From contig NC_081332.1 of assembly GCF_022539665.2 (NCBI RefSeq), positions 7,096,303-7,160,302 of the forward strand: a DNA stretch of 64,000 bases. Direction: 5' to 3'. Numbering within the stretch: position 1 is the stretch's first letter; each line of letters opens with the position of its first letter. Positions 20,201 to 35,382 of the stretch are shown in pieces. The DNA is from Daphnia carinata (taxonomy: Eukaryota; Arthropoda; Branchiopoda; Diplostraca; Daphniidae). Under the pieces are notes generated by a model. It was not told the origin of the DNA and ran no database searches. It saw only the letters and a list, made by a program, of their open reading frames with translations. Both the position numbers and the translations under genes were made by a program.

Positions 20201-23200
20201 TGTGAATATAGTGTGATACAATAAGTTTCATTATCTACATTCAAACAGCATCAAATATACGTGTATTCAATGTGAATATAGTGTTATAGAATCAGTTTAA
20301 TATCTACATTCAAACAGCATCAAATATACGTGTATTCAATGTGAATATAGTGTTATAGAATCAGTTTAATGATCTACATTCAAACAGCATCAAATATACG
20401 TGTATTCAATGTGAATATAGTGTTATAGAATCAGTATCATGATCTACATTCAAACAGCATCAAATATACGTGTATTCAATGTGAATATAGTGTGATACAG
20501 TGAGTTTCAATATCTACATTCAAACAGCATAAAATATACGTGTATTCAATGTGAATATAGTGTTATAGAATCAGTTTCATGATCTACATTCAAACAGCAT
20601 CAAATATACGTGTATTCAATGTGAATATAGTACAGTTATCAATATCTACATTCAAACAGCATCAAATATACGTGTATTCAATGTGAATATAGTGTGATAC
20701 AATGAGTTTCAATATCTACATTCAAACAGCATCAAATATACGTGTATTCAATGTGAATATAGTGTTATAGAATCAGTTTCATGATCTACATTCAAACAGC
20801 ATCAAATATACGTGTATTCAATGTGAATATAGTGTGATATAGTGAGTTTCAATATCTAATTCAAACAGCATCAAATATACGTGTATTCAATGTGAATATA
20901 GTGTGATAGAATCAGTTTCAATATCTACATTCAAACAGCATCAAATATACGTGTATTCAATGTGAATATAGTGTTATACAATCAGTTTCATATCTACATT
21001 CAAACAGCATCAAATATACGTGTATTCAATGTGAATATAGTGTTATAGAATCAGTTTCATGATCTACATTCAAACAGCATCAAATATACGTGTATTCAAT
21101 GTGAATATAGTGTTATAGAATCAGTTTCATATCTACATTCAAACAGCATCAAATATACGTGTATTCAATGTGAATATAGTGTGATAGAATCAGTTTCAAT
21201 ATCTACATTCAAACAGCATCAAATATACGTGTATTCAATGTGAATATAGTGTTATAGAATGAGTAATCAAATATACGTGTATTCAATGTGAATATAGTGT
21301 TATAGAATGAGTTTCATATCTACATTCAAACAGCATCAAATATACGTGTATTCAATGTGAATATAGTGTTATAGAATCAGTTTCATATCTACATTCAAAC
21401 AGCATCAAATATACGTGTATTCAATGTGAATATAGTGTGATAGAATGAGTTTCAATATCTACATTCAAACAGCATCAAATATACGTGTATTCAATGTGAA
21501 TATAGTGTGATAGAATCAGTTTCAATATCTACATTCAAACAGCATCAAATATACGTGTATTCAATGTGAATATAGTGTTATAGAATCAGTTTCATGATCT
21601 ACATTCAAACAGCATCAAATATACGTGTATTCAATGTGAATATAGTGTGATACAATAAGTTTCAATATCTACATTCAAACAGCATCAAATATACGTGTAT
21701 TCAATGTGAATATAGTGTTATAGAATCAGTTTCATGATCTACATTCAAACAGCATCAAATATACGTATTCAATGTGAATATAGTGTTATACAATCAGTTT
21801 CATGATCTACATTCAAACAGTATCAAATATACGTGTATTCAATGTGAATATAGTGTGATACAAAGTTTCAATATCTACATTCAAACAGCATCAAATATAC
21901 GTGTATTCAATGTGAATATAGTGTGTGAGAGTGTCTTTCAATATCTACATTCAAACAGCATCAAATATACGTGTATTCAATGTGAATATAGTGTTATAGA
22001 ATCAATATCTACATTCAAACAGCATCAAATATACGTGTATTCAATGTGAATATAGTGTTATAGAATCAGTTTCATGATCTACATTCAAACAGCATCAAAT
22101 ATACGTGTATTCAATGTGAATATAGTGTTATATCAGTAATATCTACATTCAAACAGCATCAAATATACGTGTATTCAATGTGAATATAGTGTTATAGAAT
22201 CAGTTTCATATCTACATTCAAACAGCATCAAATATACGTGTATTCAATGTGAATATAGTGTTATAGAATCAGTTTCATGATCTACATTCAAACAGAATCA
22301 AATATACTTGTATTCAATGTGAATATAGTGTTATAGAATGAGTTTCAATATCTACATTCAAACAGTATCAAATATACGTGTATTCAATGTGAATATAGTG
22401 TGATACAATCAGTTTCAATATCTACATTCAAACAGCATCAAATATACGTGTATTCAATGTGAATATAGTGTTATAGAATCAGTTTCAATATCTACATTCA
22501 AACAGCATCAAATATACGTGTATTCAATGTGAATATAGTGTTATAGAATCAGTTTCAATGATCTACATTCAAACAGCATCAAATATACGTATTCAATGTG
22601 AATATAGTGTTATAGAATGTTTCAATATCTACATTCAAACAGCATCAAATATACGTGTATTCAATGTGAATATATATACAATCAGTTTCAATATCTACAT
22701 TCAAACAGCATCAAATATACGTGTATTCAATGTGAATATAGTGTTATAGAATCAGTTTCAACATTCAAACAGCATCAAATATACGTGTATTCAATGTGAA
22801 TATAGTATGATACAGTGAGTTTCAATATCTACATTCAAACAGCATCAAATATACGTGTATTCAATGTGAATATAGTATTATAGAATCAGTTCCATGATCT
22901 ACATACAAACAGTATCAAATATACGTGTATTCAATGTGAATATAGTGTGATACAATGAGTTTCAATATCTACATTCAAACAGCATCAAATATACGTGTAT
23001 TCAATGTGAATATAGTGTTATAGAATCAGTTTCAATGATCTACATTCAAACAGTATCAAATATACGTGTATTCAATGTGAATATAGTATGATACAGTGAG
23101 TTTCAATATCTACATTCAAACAGCATCAAATATATGCGTATTCAATGTGAATATAATATGATACAGTGAGTTCAATATCTACATTCAAACAGCATCAAAT

Positions 23201-26200
23201 ATACGTGTATTCAATGTGAATATAGTGTTATAGAATCAGTTTCATATCTACATTCAAACAGCATCAAATATACGTGTATTCAATGTGAATATAGTATGAT
23301 AAATCAGTTTCAATATCTACATTCAAACAGCATCAAATATACGTGTATTCAATGTGAATATAGTGTTATAGAATCAGTTTCAATATCTACATTCAAACAG
23401 CATCAAATATACGTGTATTCAATGTGAATATAGTGTTATAGAATCAGTTTCAATATCTACATTCAAACAGCATCAAATATACGTGTATTCAATGTGAATA
23501 TAGTGTTATAGAATCAGTTTCATATCTACATTCAAACAGCATCAAATATACGTGTATTCAATGTGAATATAGTGTTATAGAAGTGAGTTTCAATATCTAC
23601 ATTCAAACAGCATCAAATATACGTGTATTCAATGTGAATATAGTGTTATAGAATCAGTTTCATATCTACATTCAAACAGCATCAAATATACGTGTATTCA
23701 ATGTGAATATAGTGTGATAGAATGAGTTTCAATATCTACATTCAAACAGCATCAAATATACGTGTATTCAATGTGAATATAGTGTTATAGAATCAGTTTC
23801 AATATCTACATTCAAACAGCATCAAATATACGTGTATTCAATGTGAATATAGTGTTATAGAATAGTTTCAATATCTACATTCAAACAGCATCAAATATAC
23901 GTGTATTCAATGTGAATATAGTGTTATAGAATCAGTTTCAATATCTACATTCAAACAGCATCAAATATACGTGTATTCAATGTGAATATAGTGTTATAGA
24001 ATCAGTTTCAATATCTACATTCAAACAGCATCAAATATACGTGTATTCAATGTGAATATAGTGTTATAGAATCAGTTTCAATATCTACATTCAAACAGCA
24101 TCAAATATACGTGTATTCAATGTGAATATAGTGTTATAGAATCAGTTTCAATATCTACATTCAAACAGCATCAAATATACGTGTATTCAATGTGAATATA
24201 GTGTTATAGAATCAGTTTCAATATCTACATTCAAACAGCATCAAATATACGTGTATTCAATGTGAATATAGTGTGTTACAGTGAGTTTCAATATCTACTT
24301 TCAAACAGTATCAAATATACGTGTATTCAATGTGAATATAGTGTTATACAATCAGTTTCAATATCTACATTCAAACAGCATCAAATATACGTGTATTTAA
24401 TGTGAATATAGTGTGATACAGTGAGTTTCAATATCTACATTCTATTCAAACAGCATCAAATATACGTGTATTCAATGTGAATATAGTGTTATAGAATCAG
24501 TTTCAATATCTACATTCAAACAGCATCAAATATACGTGTATTCAATGTGAATATAGTGTGATACAATCAGTTTCATGATCTACATTCAAACAGCATCAAA
24601 TATACGTGTATTCAATGTGAATATAGTGTTATAGAATCAGTTTCAATATCTACATTCAAACAGCATCAAATATACGTGTATTCAATGTGAATATAGTGTG
24701 ATCAGTGAGTTCAATATCTACATTCAAACAGCATCAAATATACGTGTATTCAATGTGAATATAGTGTTATAGAATCAGTTTCAAATCTACATTCAAACAG
24801 CATCAAATATACGTGTATTCAATGTGAATATAGTGTTATAGAATCAGTTTCATATCTACATTCAAACAGCATCAAATATACGTGTATTCAATGTGAATAT
24901 AGTGTGATATAGAATCAGTTTCATATCTACATTCAAACAGCATCAAATATACGTGTATTCAATGTGAATATAGTGTTATAGAATCAGTTTCAATATCTAC
25001 ATTCAAACAGCATCAAATATACGTGTATTCAATGTGAATATAGTGTTATAGAATACAATGAGTTTCATATCTACATTCAAACAGCATCAAATATACGTGT
25101 ATTCAATGTGAATATAGTGTGATACAGTGAGTTTCAATATCTACATTCAAACAGCATCAAATATACGTGTATTCAATGTGAATATAGTGTTATAGATCAG
25201 TTTCATGATCTACAGTCAAACAGTATCAAATATACGTGTATTCAATGTGAATATAGTGTTATAGAATCAGTTTCATGATCTACATTCAAACAGCATCAAA
25301 TATACGTGTATTCAATGTGAATATAGTGTTATAGAATCAGTTTCAATATCTACATTCAAACAGTATCAAATATACGTGTATTCAATGTGAATATAGTGTT
25401 ATAGAGTCAGTTTCAATATCTACATTCAAACAGCATCAAATATACGTGTATTCAATGTGAATATAGTGTTATAGAATCAGTTTCATGATCTACATTCAAA
25501 CAGCGACAAATATACGTGTATTCATGTGAATATAGTGTGATACAATAAGTTTACATATCTACATTCAAACAGCATCAAATATACGTGTATTCAATGTGAA
25601 TATAGTGTTACAGAATCAGTTTCATATCTACATTCAAACAGCATCAAATATACGTGTATTCAATGTGAATATAGTGTTATAGAATCAGTTTCAATATCTA
25701 CATTCAAACAGCATCAAATATACGTGTATTCAATGTGAATATAGTGTGATACAGTGAGTTTCAATATCTACATTCAAACAGCATCAAATATACGTGTATT
25801 CAATGTGAATATAGTGTGATACAATGAGTTTCAATATCTACATTCAAACAGCATCAAATATACGTGTATTCAATGTGAATATAGTGTTATAGAATCAGTT
25901 TCAATATCTACATTCAAACAGCATCAAATATACGTGTATTCAATGTGAAATATAGTGTTGTAGAATCAGTTTCAATATCTACATTCAAACAGCATCAAAT
26001 ATACGTGTATTCAATGTGAATATAGTGTTATAGAATCAGTTTCAATATCTACATTCAAACAGCATCAAATATACGTGTATTCAATGTGAATATAGTGTTA
26101 TAGAATCAGTTTCAATATCTACATTCAAACAGCATCAAATATACGTGTATTCAATGTGAATATAGTGTTATAGAATCAGTTTCAATATCTACATTCAAAC

Positions 26201-29200
26201 AGCATCAAATATACGTGTATTCAATGTGAATATAGTGTTATAGAATCAGTTTCATATCTACATTCAAACAGCATCAAATATACGTGTATTCAATGTGAAT
26301 ATAGTGTTATATGTTATAGAATAAGTTTCAATATCTACATTCAAACAGCATCAAATATACGTGTATTCAATGTGAATATAGTGTGATACAGTGAGTTTCA
26401 ATATCTACATTCAAACAGCATCAAATATACGTGTATTCAATGTGAATATAGTGTTATAGAATCAGTTTCAATGATCTACATTCAAACAGCATCAAATATA
26501 CGTGTATTCAATGTGAATATAGTGTTATAGAATCAGTTTCAATGATCTACATTCAAACAGCATCAAATATACGTGTATTCAATGTGAATATAGTGTTATA
26601 GAATCAGTTTCAATATCTACATTCAAACAGCATCAAATATACGTGTATTCAATGTGAATATAGTGTGATAGAATCAGTTTCAATATCTACATTCAAACAG
26701 CATCAAATATACGTGTATTCAATGTGAATATAGTGTGATAGAATCAGTTTCAATATCTACATTCAAACAGCATCAAATATACGTGTATTCAATGTGAATA
26801 TAGTGTTATAGAATCAGTTTCAATATCTACATTCAAACAGCATCAAATATACGTGTATTCAATGTGAATATAGTGTTATAGAATCAGTTTCAATATCTAC
26901 ATTCAAACAGCATCAAATATACGTGTATTCAATGTGAATATAGTGTTATAGAATCAGTTTCAATATCTACATTCAAACAGCATCAAATATACGTGTATTC
27001 AATGTGAATATAGTGTTATAGAATCAGTTTCAATATCTACATTCAAACAGCATCAAATATACGTGTATTCAATGTGAATATAGTGTTATAGAATCAGTTT
27101 CAATATCTACATTCAAACAGCATCAAATATACGTGTATTCAATGTGAATATAGTGTGATATAGAATCAGTTTCAATATCTACATTCAAACAGCATCAAAT
27201 ATACGTGTATTCAATGTGAATATAGTGTTATAGAATCAGTTTCAATATCTACATTCAAACAGCATCAAATATACGTGTATTCAATGTGAATATAGTGTTA
27301 TAGAATCAGTTTCAATATCTACATTCAAACAGCATCAAATATACGTGTATTCAATGTGAATATAGTGTTATAGAATCAGTTTCAATATCTACATTCAAAC
27401 AGCATCAAATATACGTGTATTCAATGTGAATATAGTGTTATAGAATCAGTTTCAATATCTACATTCAAACAGCATCAAATATACGTGTATTCAATGTGAA
27501 TATAGTGTTATAGAATCAGTTTCAATATCTACATTCAAACAGCATCAAATATACGTGTATTCAATGTGAATATAGTGTTATAGAATCAGTTTCAATATCT
27601 ACATTCAAACAGCATCAAATATACGTGTATTCAATGTGAATATAGTGTTATAGAATCAGTTTCAATATCTACATTCAAACAGCATCAAATATACGTGTAT
27701 TCAATGTGAATATAGTGTTATAGAATCAGTTTCAATATCTACAATCAAATATACGTGTATTCAATGTGAATATAGTACGTGTTTCAATATTCATTCAAAC
27801 AGCATCAAATAATGTATTCAATGTGAATATAGTGTTATAGAATCAGTTTCAATATCTACATTCAAACAGCATCAAATATACGTGTATTCAATGTGAATAT
27901 AGTGTTATAGAATCAGTTTCAATATCTACATTCAAACAGCATCAAATATACGTGTATTCAATGTGAATATAGTGTTATAGAATCAGTTTCAATATCTACA
28001 TTCAAACAGCATCAAATATACGTGTATTCAATGTGAATATAGTGTTATACAATCAGTTTCAATATCTACATTCAAACAGCATCAAATATACGTGTATTCA
28101 ATGTGAATATAGTGTTATAGAATCAGTTTCAATATCTACATTCAAACAGCATCAAATATACGTGTATTCAATGTGAATATAGTGTTATAGAATCAGTTTC
28201 AATATCTACATTCAAACAGCATCAAATATACGTGTATTCAATGTGAATATAGTGTTATAGAATCAGTTTCAATATCTACATTCAAACAGCATCAAATATA
28301 CGTGTATTCAATGTGAATATAGTGTTATAGAATCAGTTTCAATATCTACATTCAAACAGCATCAAATATACGTGTATTCAATGTGAATATAGTGTTATAG
28401 AATCAGTTTCAATATCTACATTCAAACAGCATCAAATATACGTGTATTCAATGTGAATATAGTGTTATAGAATCAGTTTCAATATCTACATTCAAACAGC
28501 ATCAAATATACGTGTATTCAATGTGAATATAGTGTTATAGAATCAGTTTCATATCTACATTCAAACAGCATCAAATATACGTGTATTCAATGTGAATATA
28601 GTGTTATAGAATCAGTTTCAATATCTACATTCAAACAGCATCAAATATACGTGTATTCAATGTGAATATAGTGTTATAGAATCAGTTTCAATATCTACAT
28701 TCAAACAGCATCAAATATACGTGTATTCAATGTGAATATAGTGTTATAGAATCAGTTTCAATATCTACATTCAAACAGCATCAAATATACGTGTATTCAA
28801 TGTGAATATAGTGTTATAGAATCAGTTTCAATATCTACATTCAAACAGCATCAAATATACGTGTATTCAATGTGAATATAGTGTTATAGAATCAGTTTCA
28901 ATATCTACATTCAAACAGCATCAAATATACGTGTATTCAATGTGAATATAGTGTTATAGAATCAGTTTCAATATCTACATTCAAACAGCATCAAATATAC
29001 GTGTATTCAATGTGAATATAGTGTTATAGAATCAGTTTCAATATCTACATTCAAACAGCATCAAATATACGTGTATTCAAATATAGTGTTATATATAGTG
29101 TTACATCTTTCAATATCTACATTCAAACAGCATCAAATATACGTGTATTCAATGTGAATATAGTTATAGAATCAGTTTCAATATCTACATTCAAACAGCA

Positions 29201-32200
29201 TCAAATATACGTGTATTCAATGTGAATATAGTGTTATAGAATCAGTTTCAATATCTACATTCAAACAGCATCAAATATACGTGTATTCAATGTGAATATA
29301 GTGTTATACAATCAGTTTCAATATCTACATTCAAACAGCATCAAATATACGTGTATTCAATGTGAATATAGTGTTATAGAATCAGTTTCAATATCTACAT
29401 TCAAACAGCATCAAATATACGTGTATTCAATGTGAATATAGTGTTATAGAATCAGTTTCAATATCTACATTCAAACAGCATCAAATATACGTGTATTCAA
29501 TGTGAATATAGTGTTATAGAATCAGTTTCAATATCTACATTCAAACAGCATCAAATATACGTGTATTCAATGTGAATATAGTGTTATAGAATCAGTTTCA
29601 ATATCTACATTCAAACAGCATCAAATATACGTGTATTCAATGTGAATATAGTGTTATAGAATCAGTTTCAATATCTACATTCAAACAGCATCAAATATAC
29701 GTGTATTCAATGTGAATATAGTGTTATAGAATCAGTTTCAATATCTACATTCAAACAGCATCAAATATACGTGTATCAATGTGAATATAGTGTTATAGAA
29801 TCAGTTTCAATATCTACATTCAAACAGCATCAAATATACGTGTATTCAATGTGAATATAGTGTTATACAATCAGTTTCAATATCTACATTCAAACAGCAT
29901 CAAATATACGTGTATTCAATGTGAATATAGTGTTATAGAATCAGTTTCAATATCTACATTCAAACAGCATCAAATATACGTGTATTCAATGTGAATATAG
30001 TGTTATAGAATCAGTTTCAATATCTACATTCAAACAGCATCAAATATACGTGTATTCAATGTGAATATAGTGTTATACAATCAGTTTCAATATCTACATT
30101 CAAACAGCATCAAATATACGTGTATTCAATGTGAATATAGTGTTATAGAATCAGTTTCAATATCTACATTCAAACAGCATCAAATATACGTGTATTCAAT
30201 GTGAATATAGTGTTATAGAATCAGTTTCAATATCTACATTCAAACAGCATCAAATATACGTGTATTCAATGTGAATATAGTGTGATAGAATCAGTTTCAA
30301 TATCTACATTCAAACAGCATCAAATATACGTGTATTCAATGTGAATATAGTGTTATAGAATCAGTTTCAATATCTACATTCAAACAGCATCAAATATACG
30401 TGTATTCAATGTGAATATAGTGTCAAATATACGTATGTGAATATAGTTTCAATATCTACATTCAAACAGCATCAAATATACGTGTATTCAATGTGAATAT
30501 AGTGTTATAGAATCAGTTTCAATATCTACATTCAAACAGCATCAAATATACGTGTATTCAATGTGAATATAGTGTTATACAGTGAGTTTCAATATCTACA
30601 TTCAAACAGCATCAAATATACGTGTATTCAATGTGAATATAGTGTTATAGAATCAGTTTCAATATCTACATTCAAACAGCATCAAATATACGTGTATTCA
30701 ATGTGAATATAGTGTGATACAGTGAGTTTCAATATCTACATTCAAACAGCATCAAATATACGTGTATTCAATGTGAATATAGTGTTAAGAAATCAGTTTC
30801 AATATCTACATTCAAACAGCATCAAATATACGTGTATTCAATGTGAATATAGTGTTATACAATCAGTTTCAATATCTACATTCAAACAGCATCAAATATA
30901 CGTGTATTCAATGTGAATATAGTGTTATAGAATCAGTTTCAATATCTACATTCAAACAGCATCAAATATACGTGTATTCAATGTGAATATAGTGTTATAG
31001 AATCAGTTTCAGTTTCATATCTACATTCAAACAGCATCAAATATACGTGTATTCAATGTGAATATAGTGTTATACAATCAGTTTCAATATCTACATTCAA
31101 ACAGCATCAAATATACGTGTATTCAATGTGAATATAGTGTTATAGAATCAGTTTCAATATCTACATTCAAACAGCATCAAATATACGTGTATTCAATGTG
31201 AATATAGTGTTATACAATCAGTTTCAATATCTACATTCAAACAGCATCAAATATACGTGTATTCAATGTGAATATAGTGTTATAGAATCAGTTTCAATAT
31301 CTACATTCAAACAGCATCAAATATACGTGTATTCAATGTGAATATAGTGTTATAGAATCAGTTTCAATATCTACATTCAAACAGCATCAATTCAATGTGA
31401 ATATACGTGTATTCAATGTGAATATAGTGTTATAGAATCAGTTTCAATATCTACATTCAAACAGCATCAAATATACGTGTATTCAATGTGAATATAGTGT
31501 GATACAGTCAGTTTCAATATCTACATTCAAACAGCATCAAATATACGTGTATTCAATGTGAATATAGTGTTATAGAATCAGTTTCAATATCTACATTCAA
31601 ACAGCATCAAATATACGTGTATTCAATGTGAATATAGTGTTATAGAATCAGTTTCAATATCTACATTCAAACAGCATCAAATATACGTGTATTCAATGTG
31701 AATATAGTGTTATAGAATCAGTTTCAATATCTACATTCAAACAGCATCAAATATACGTGTATTCAATGTGAATATAGTGTTATACAGTCAGTTTCAATAT
31801 CTACATTCAAACAGCATCAAATATACGTGTATTCAATGTGAATATAGTGTTATAGAATCAGTTTCAATATCTACATTCAAACAGCATCAAATATACGTGT
31901 ATTCAATGTGAATATAGTGTTATAGAATCAGTTTCAATATCTACATTCAAACAGCATCAAATATACGTGTATTCAATGTGAATATAGTGTTATACAATCA
32001 GTTTCAATATCTACATTCAAACAGCATCAAATATACGTGTATTCAATGTGAATATAGTGTGATAGAATGAGTTTCAATATCTACATTCAAACAGCATCAA
32101 ATATACGTGTATTCAATGTGAATATAGTGTTATAGAATCAGTTTCAATATCTACATTCAAACAGCATCAAATATACGTGTATTCAATGTGAATATAGTGT

Positions 32201-34772
32201 TATACAGTGAGTTTCAATATCTACATTCAAACAGCATCAAATATACGTGTATTCAATGTGAATATAGTGTTATAGAATCAGTTTCAATATCTACATTCAA
32301 ACAGCATCAAATATACGTGTATTCAATGTGATTCAATGTGAATATAGTGTTATAGAATCAGTTTCAATATCTACATTCAAACAGCATCAAATATACGTGT
32401 ATTCAATGTGAATATAGTGTTATAGAATCAGTTTCAATATCTACATTCAAACAGCATCAAATATACGTGTATTCAATGTGAATATAGTGTTATAGAATCA
32501 GTTTCAATATCTACATTCAAACAGCATCAAATATACGTGTATTCAATGTGAATATAGTGTTATAGAATCAGTTTCAATATCTACATTCAAACAGCATCAA
32601 ATATACGTGTATTCAATGTGAATATAGTGTTATAGAATCAGTTTCAATATCTACATTCAAACAGCATCAAATATACGTGTATTCAATGTGAATATAGTGT
32701 TATACAATCAGTTTCAATACCTACATTCAAACAGCATCATCAAATATACGTGTATTCAATGTGAATATAGTGTTATAGAATCAGTTTCAATATCTACATT
32801 CAAACAGCATCAAATATACGTGTATTCAATGTGAATATAGTGTGATACAGAATCAGTTTCAATATCTACATTCAAACAGCATCAAATATACGTGTATTCA
32901 ATGTGAATATAGTGTTATAATCAGTTTCAATATCTACATTCAAACAGCATCAAATATACGTGTATTCAATGTGAATATAGTGTGATACAGTCAGTTTCAA
33001 TATCTACATTCAAACAGCATCAAATATACGTGTATTCAATGTGAATATAGTGTTATAGAATCAGTTTCAATATCTACATTCAAACAGCATCAAATATACG
33101 TGTATTCAATGTGAATATAGTGTTATAGAATCAGTTTCAATATCTACATTCAAACAGCATCAAATATACGTGTATTCAATGTGAATATAGTGTTATAGAA
33201 TCAGTTTCAATATCTACATTCAAACAGCATCAAATATACGTGTATTCAATGTGAATATAGTGTTATACAATCAGTTTCAATATCTACATTCAAACAGCAT
33301 CAAATATACGTGTATTCAATGAATATAGTGTTATAGAATCAGTTTCAATATCTACATTCAAACAGCATCAAATATACGTGTATTCAATGTGAATATAGTG
33401 TTATAGAATCAGTTTCAATATCTACATTCAAACAGCATCAAATATACGTGTATTCAATGTGAATATAGTGTTATATTCAATAGTGTTATAGTTTTCAATA
33501 TCTACATTCAAACAGCATCAAATATACGTGTATTCAATGTGAATATAGTGTTATAGAATCAGTTTCAATATCTACATTCAAACAGCATCAAATATACGTG
33601 TATTCAATGTGAATATAGTGTTATAGAATCAGTTTCAATATCTACATTCAAACAGCATCAAATATACGTGTATTCAATGTGAATATAGTGTTATAGAATC
33701 AGTTTCAATATCTACATTCAAACAGCATCAAATATACGTGTATTCAATGTGAATATAGTGTGATACAGTGAGTTTCAATATCTACATTCAAACAGCATCA
33801 AATATACGTGTATTCAATGTGAATATAGTGTTATAGAATCAGTTTCAATATCTACATTCAAACAGCATCAAATATACGTGTATTCAATGTGAATATAGTG
33901 TTATAGAATCAGTTTCAATATCTACATTCAAACAGCATCAAATATACGTGTATTCAATGTGAATATAGTGTTATACAGTGAGTTTCAATATCTACATTCA
34001 AACAGCATCAAATATACGTGTATTCAATGTGAATATAGTGTTATAGAATCAGTTTCAATATCTACATTCAAACAGCATCAAATATACGTGTATTCAATGT
34101 GAATATAGTGTTATAGAATCAGTTTCAATATCTACATTCAAACAGCATCAAATATACGTGTATTCAATGTGAATATAGTGTTATAGAATCAGTTTCAATA
34201 TCTACATTCAAACAGCATCAAATATACGTGTATTCAATGTGAATATAGTGTTATAGAATCAGTTTCAATATCTACATTCAAACAGCATCAAATATACGTG
34301 TATTCAATGTGAATATAGTGTTATAGAATCAGTTTCAATATCTACATTCAAACAGCATCCATACGTGTATACGTGTATTCAATGTGAATATAGTGTTATA
34401 GAATCAGTTTCAATATCTACATTCAAACAGCATCAAATATACGTGTATTCAATGTGAATATAGTGTGTATATCAAATATACGTGTATTCAATGTGAATAT
34501 AGTGTTATAGAATCAGTTTCAATATCTACATTCAAACAGCATCAAATATACGTGTATTCAATGTGAATATAGTGTTATACAGTGAGTTTCAATATCTACA
34601 TTCAAACAGCATCAAATATACCTGTATTCAATATCAAATATACATGTATTCAATGTGAATATAGTGTTATAGAATCAGTTTCAATATCTACATTCAAACA
34701 GCATCAAATTATACGTGTATTCAATGTGAATATAGTGTTATAGAATCAGTTTCAATAGCTACATTCAAACAG
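17258..34772. repeat. 70-bp AT-rich satellite array, about 250 units
   Basis: Landmarks such as CGTGTATTCAATGTGAATAT recur every 70 bp (for example at 27,881 and 27,951). Units in the left third are mixed: one class carries GTTATAGAATCAG followed by CATGATC, the other GTGATACAGTGAG followed by CAATATC. From about 23.3 kb to the copia insertion almost all units are a hybrid, GTTATAGAATCAG followed by CAATATC, and are nearly identical over more than 10 kb. Occasional scarred units occur (near 27,745, 29,080, 30,420, 31,395, 33,475, 34,360). Open frames of 60-90 codons here are by-products of the repeat, because 70 is not a multiple of 3. The role is unknown. A centromeric or heterochromatic satellite is the natural guess. 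Confidence 0.95.
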
Positions 34773-35019
34773 AGTTCAAGATTATTCAGTTAGCTAGAGG
34801 CTTCTGTGTTATCACAGGCTTCTGTGTTGTCACAGGCATCTTCATTGAATACAGGTAATTCTAACACTAAATAATATCTGCACTAACATTCAATTATAAT
34901 ATATAAATATATGAAAATACCTTGGAAAAAAAAGTTGCAGGGAATGTCAAACAACGTGGTTTTATTTCAGCAGACGACAGAATAGAGAGTGAACAATATA
35001 TCAAAAGAGAAGCCTGACA
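34773..35019 (-). repeat. 3' LTR of the copia element
   Basis: Matches 39,509-39,757 with about ten differences. The terminal five bases TGTTG (plus strand) present in the other copy are missing at the satellite junction. Confidence 0.88.
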
Positions 35020-35382
35020 CCATGGAATGACAGATAGGTCCCTCTAACATGATTCTTGTATGTGTTCTAACTCTAACGAAGGAGTGTTAATCAACGCCAT
35101 CTATTTGTCAATTGTTTATGTTTGGTGAAACTCCAACACTCCCTCTCAAATATAAAATGACGGATGGAAATGGAGTTCAGTATCTGGAATGTTTTGTTGT
35201 TCCCTTTTTTTTTTGCTTGAATGAATGTTAAACAATGTTTGCACGAACGCGCTCTCTCAAACATAAGGGGACATAAGGAACACATCACAATGGCGATCTA
35301 TAATGATCACGATAATTTCTGCAAAGAAAAGTAGGAGAGAAAAAAAGAAGAAATGGGAAAAAAAAAAGAAAAAAAGAGAGAG
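35020..35382 (-). other. 3' untranslated region of the copia element
   Basis: Lies between the pol stop near 35,383 and the 3' LTR. Contains A-rich runs at 35,335-35,380 (plus strand). No supported gene. Confidence 0.5.

Noticed and set aside
17359-30916. Several open frames of 60-91 codons inside the satellite
   Set aside because: They are the same 70-bp unit read through three phases and lack composition or context of genes.
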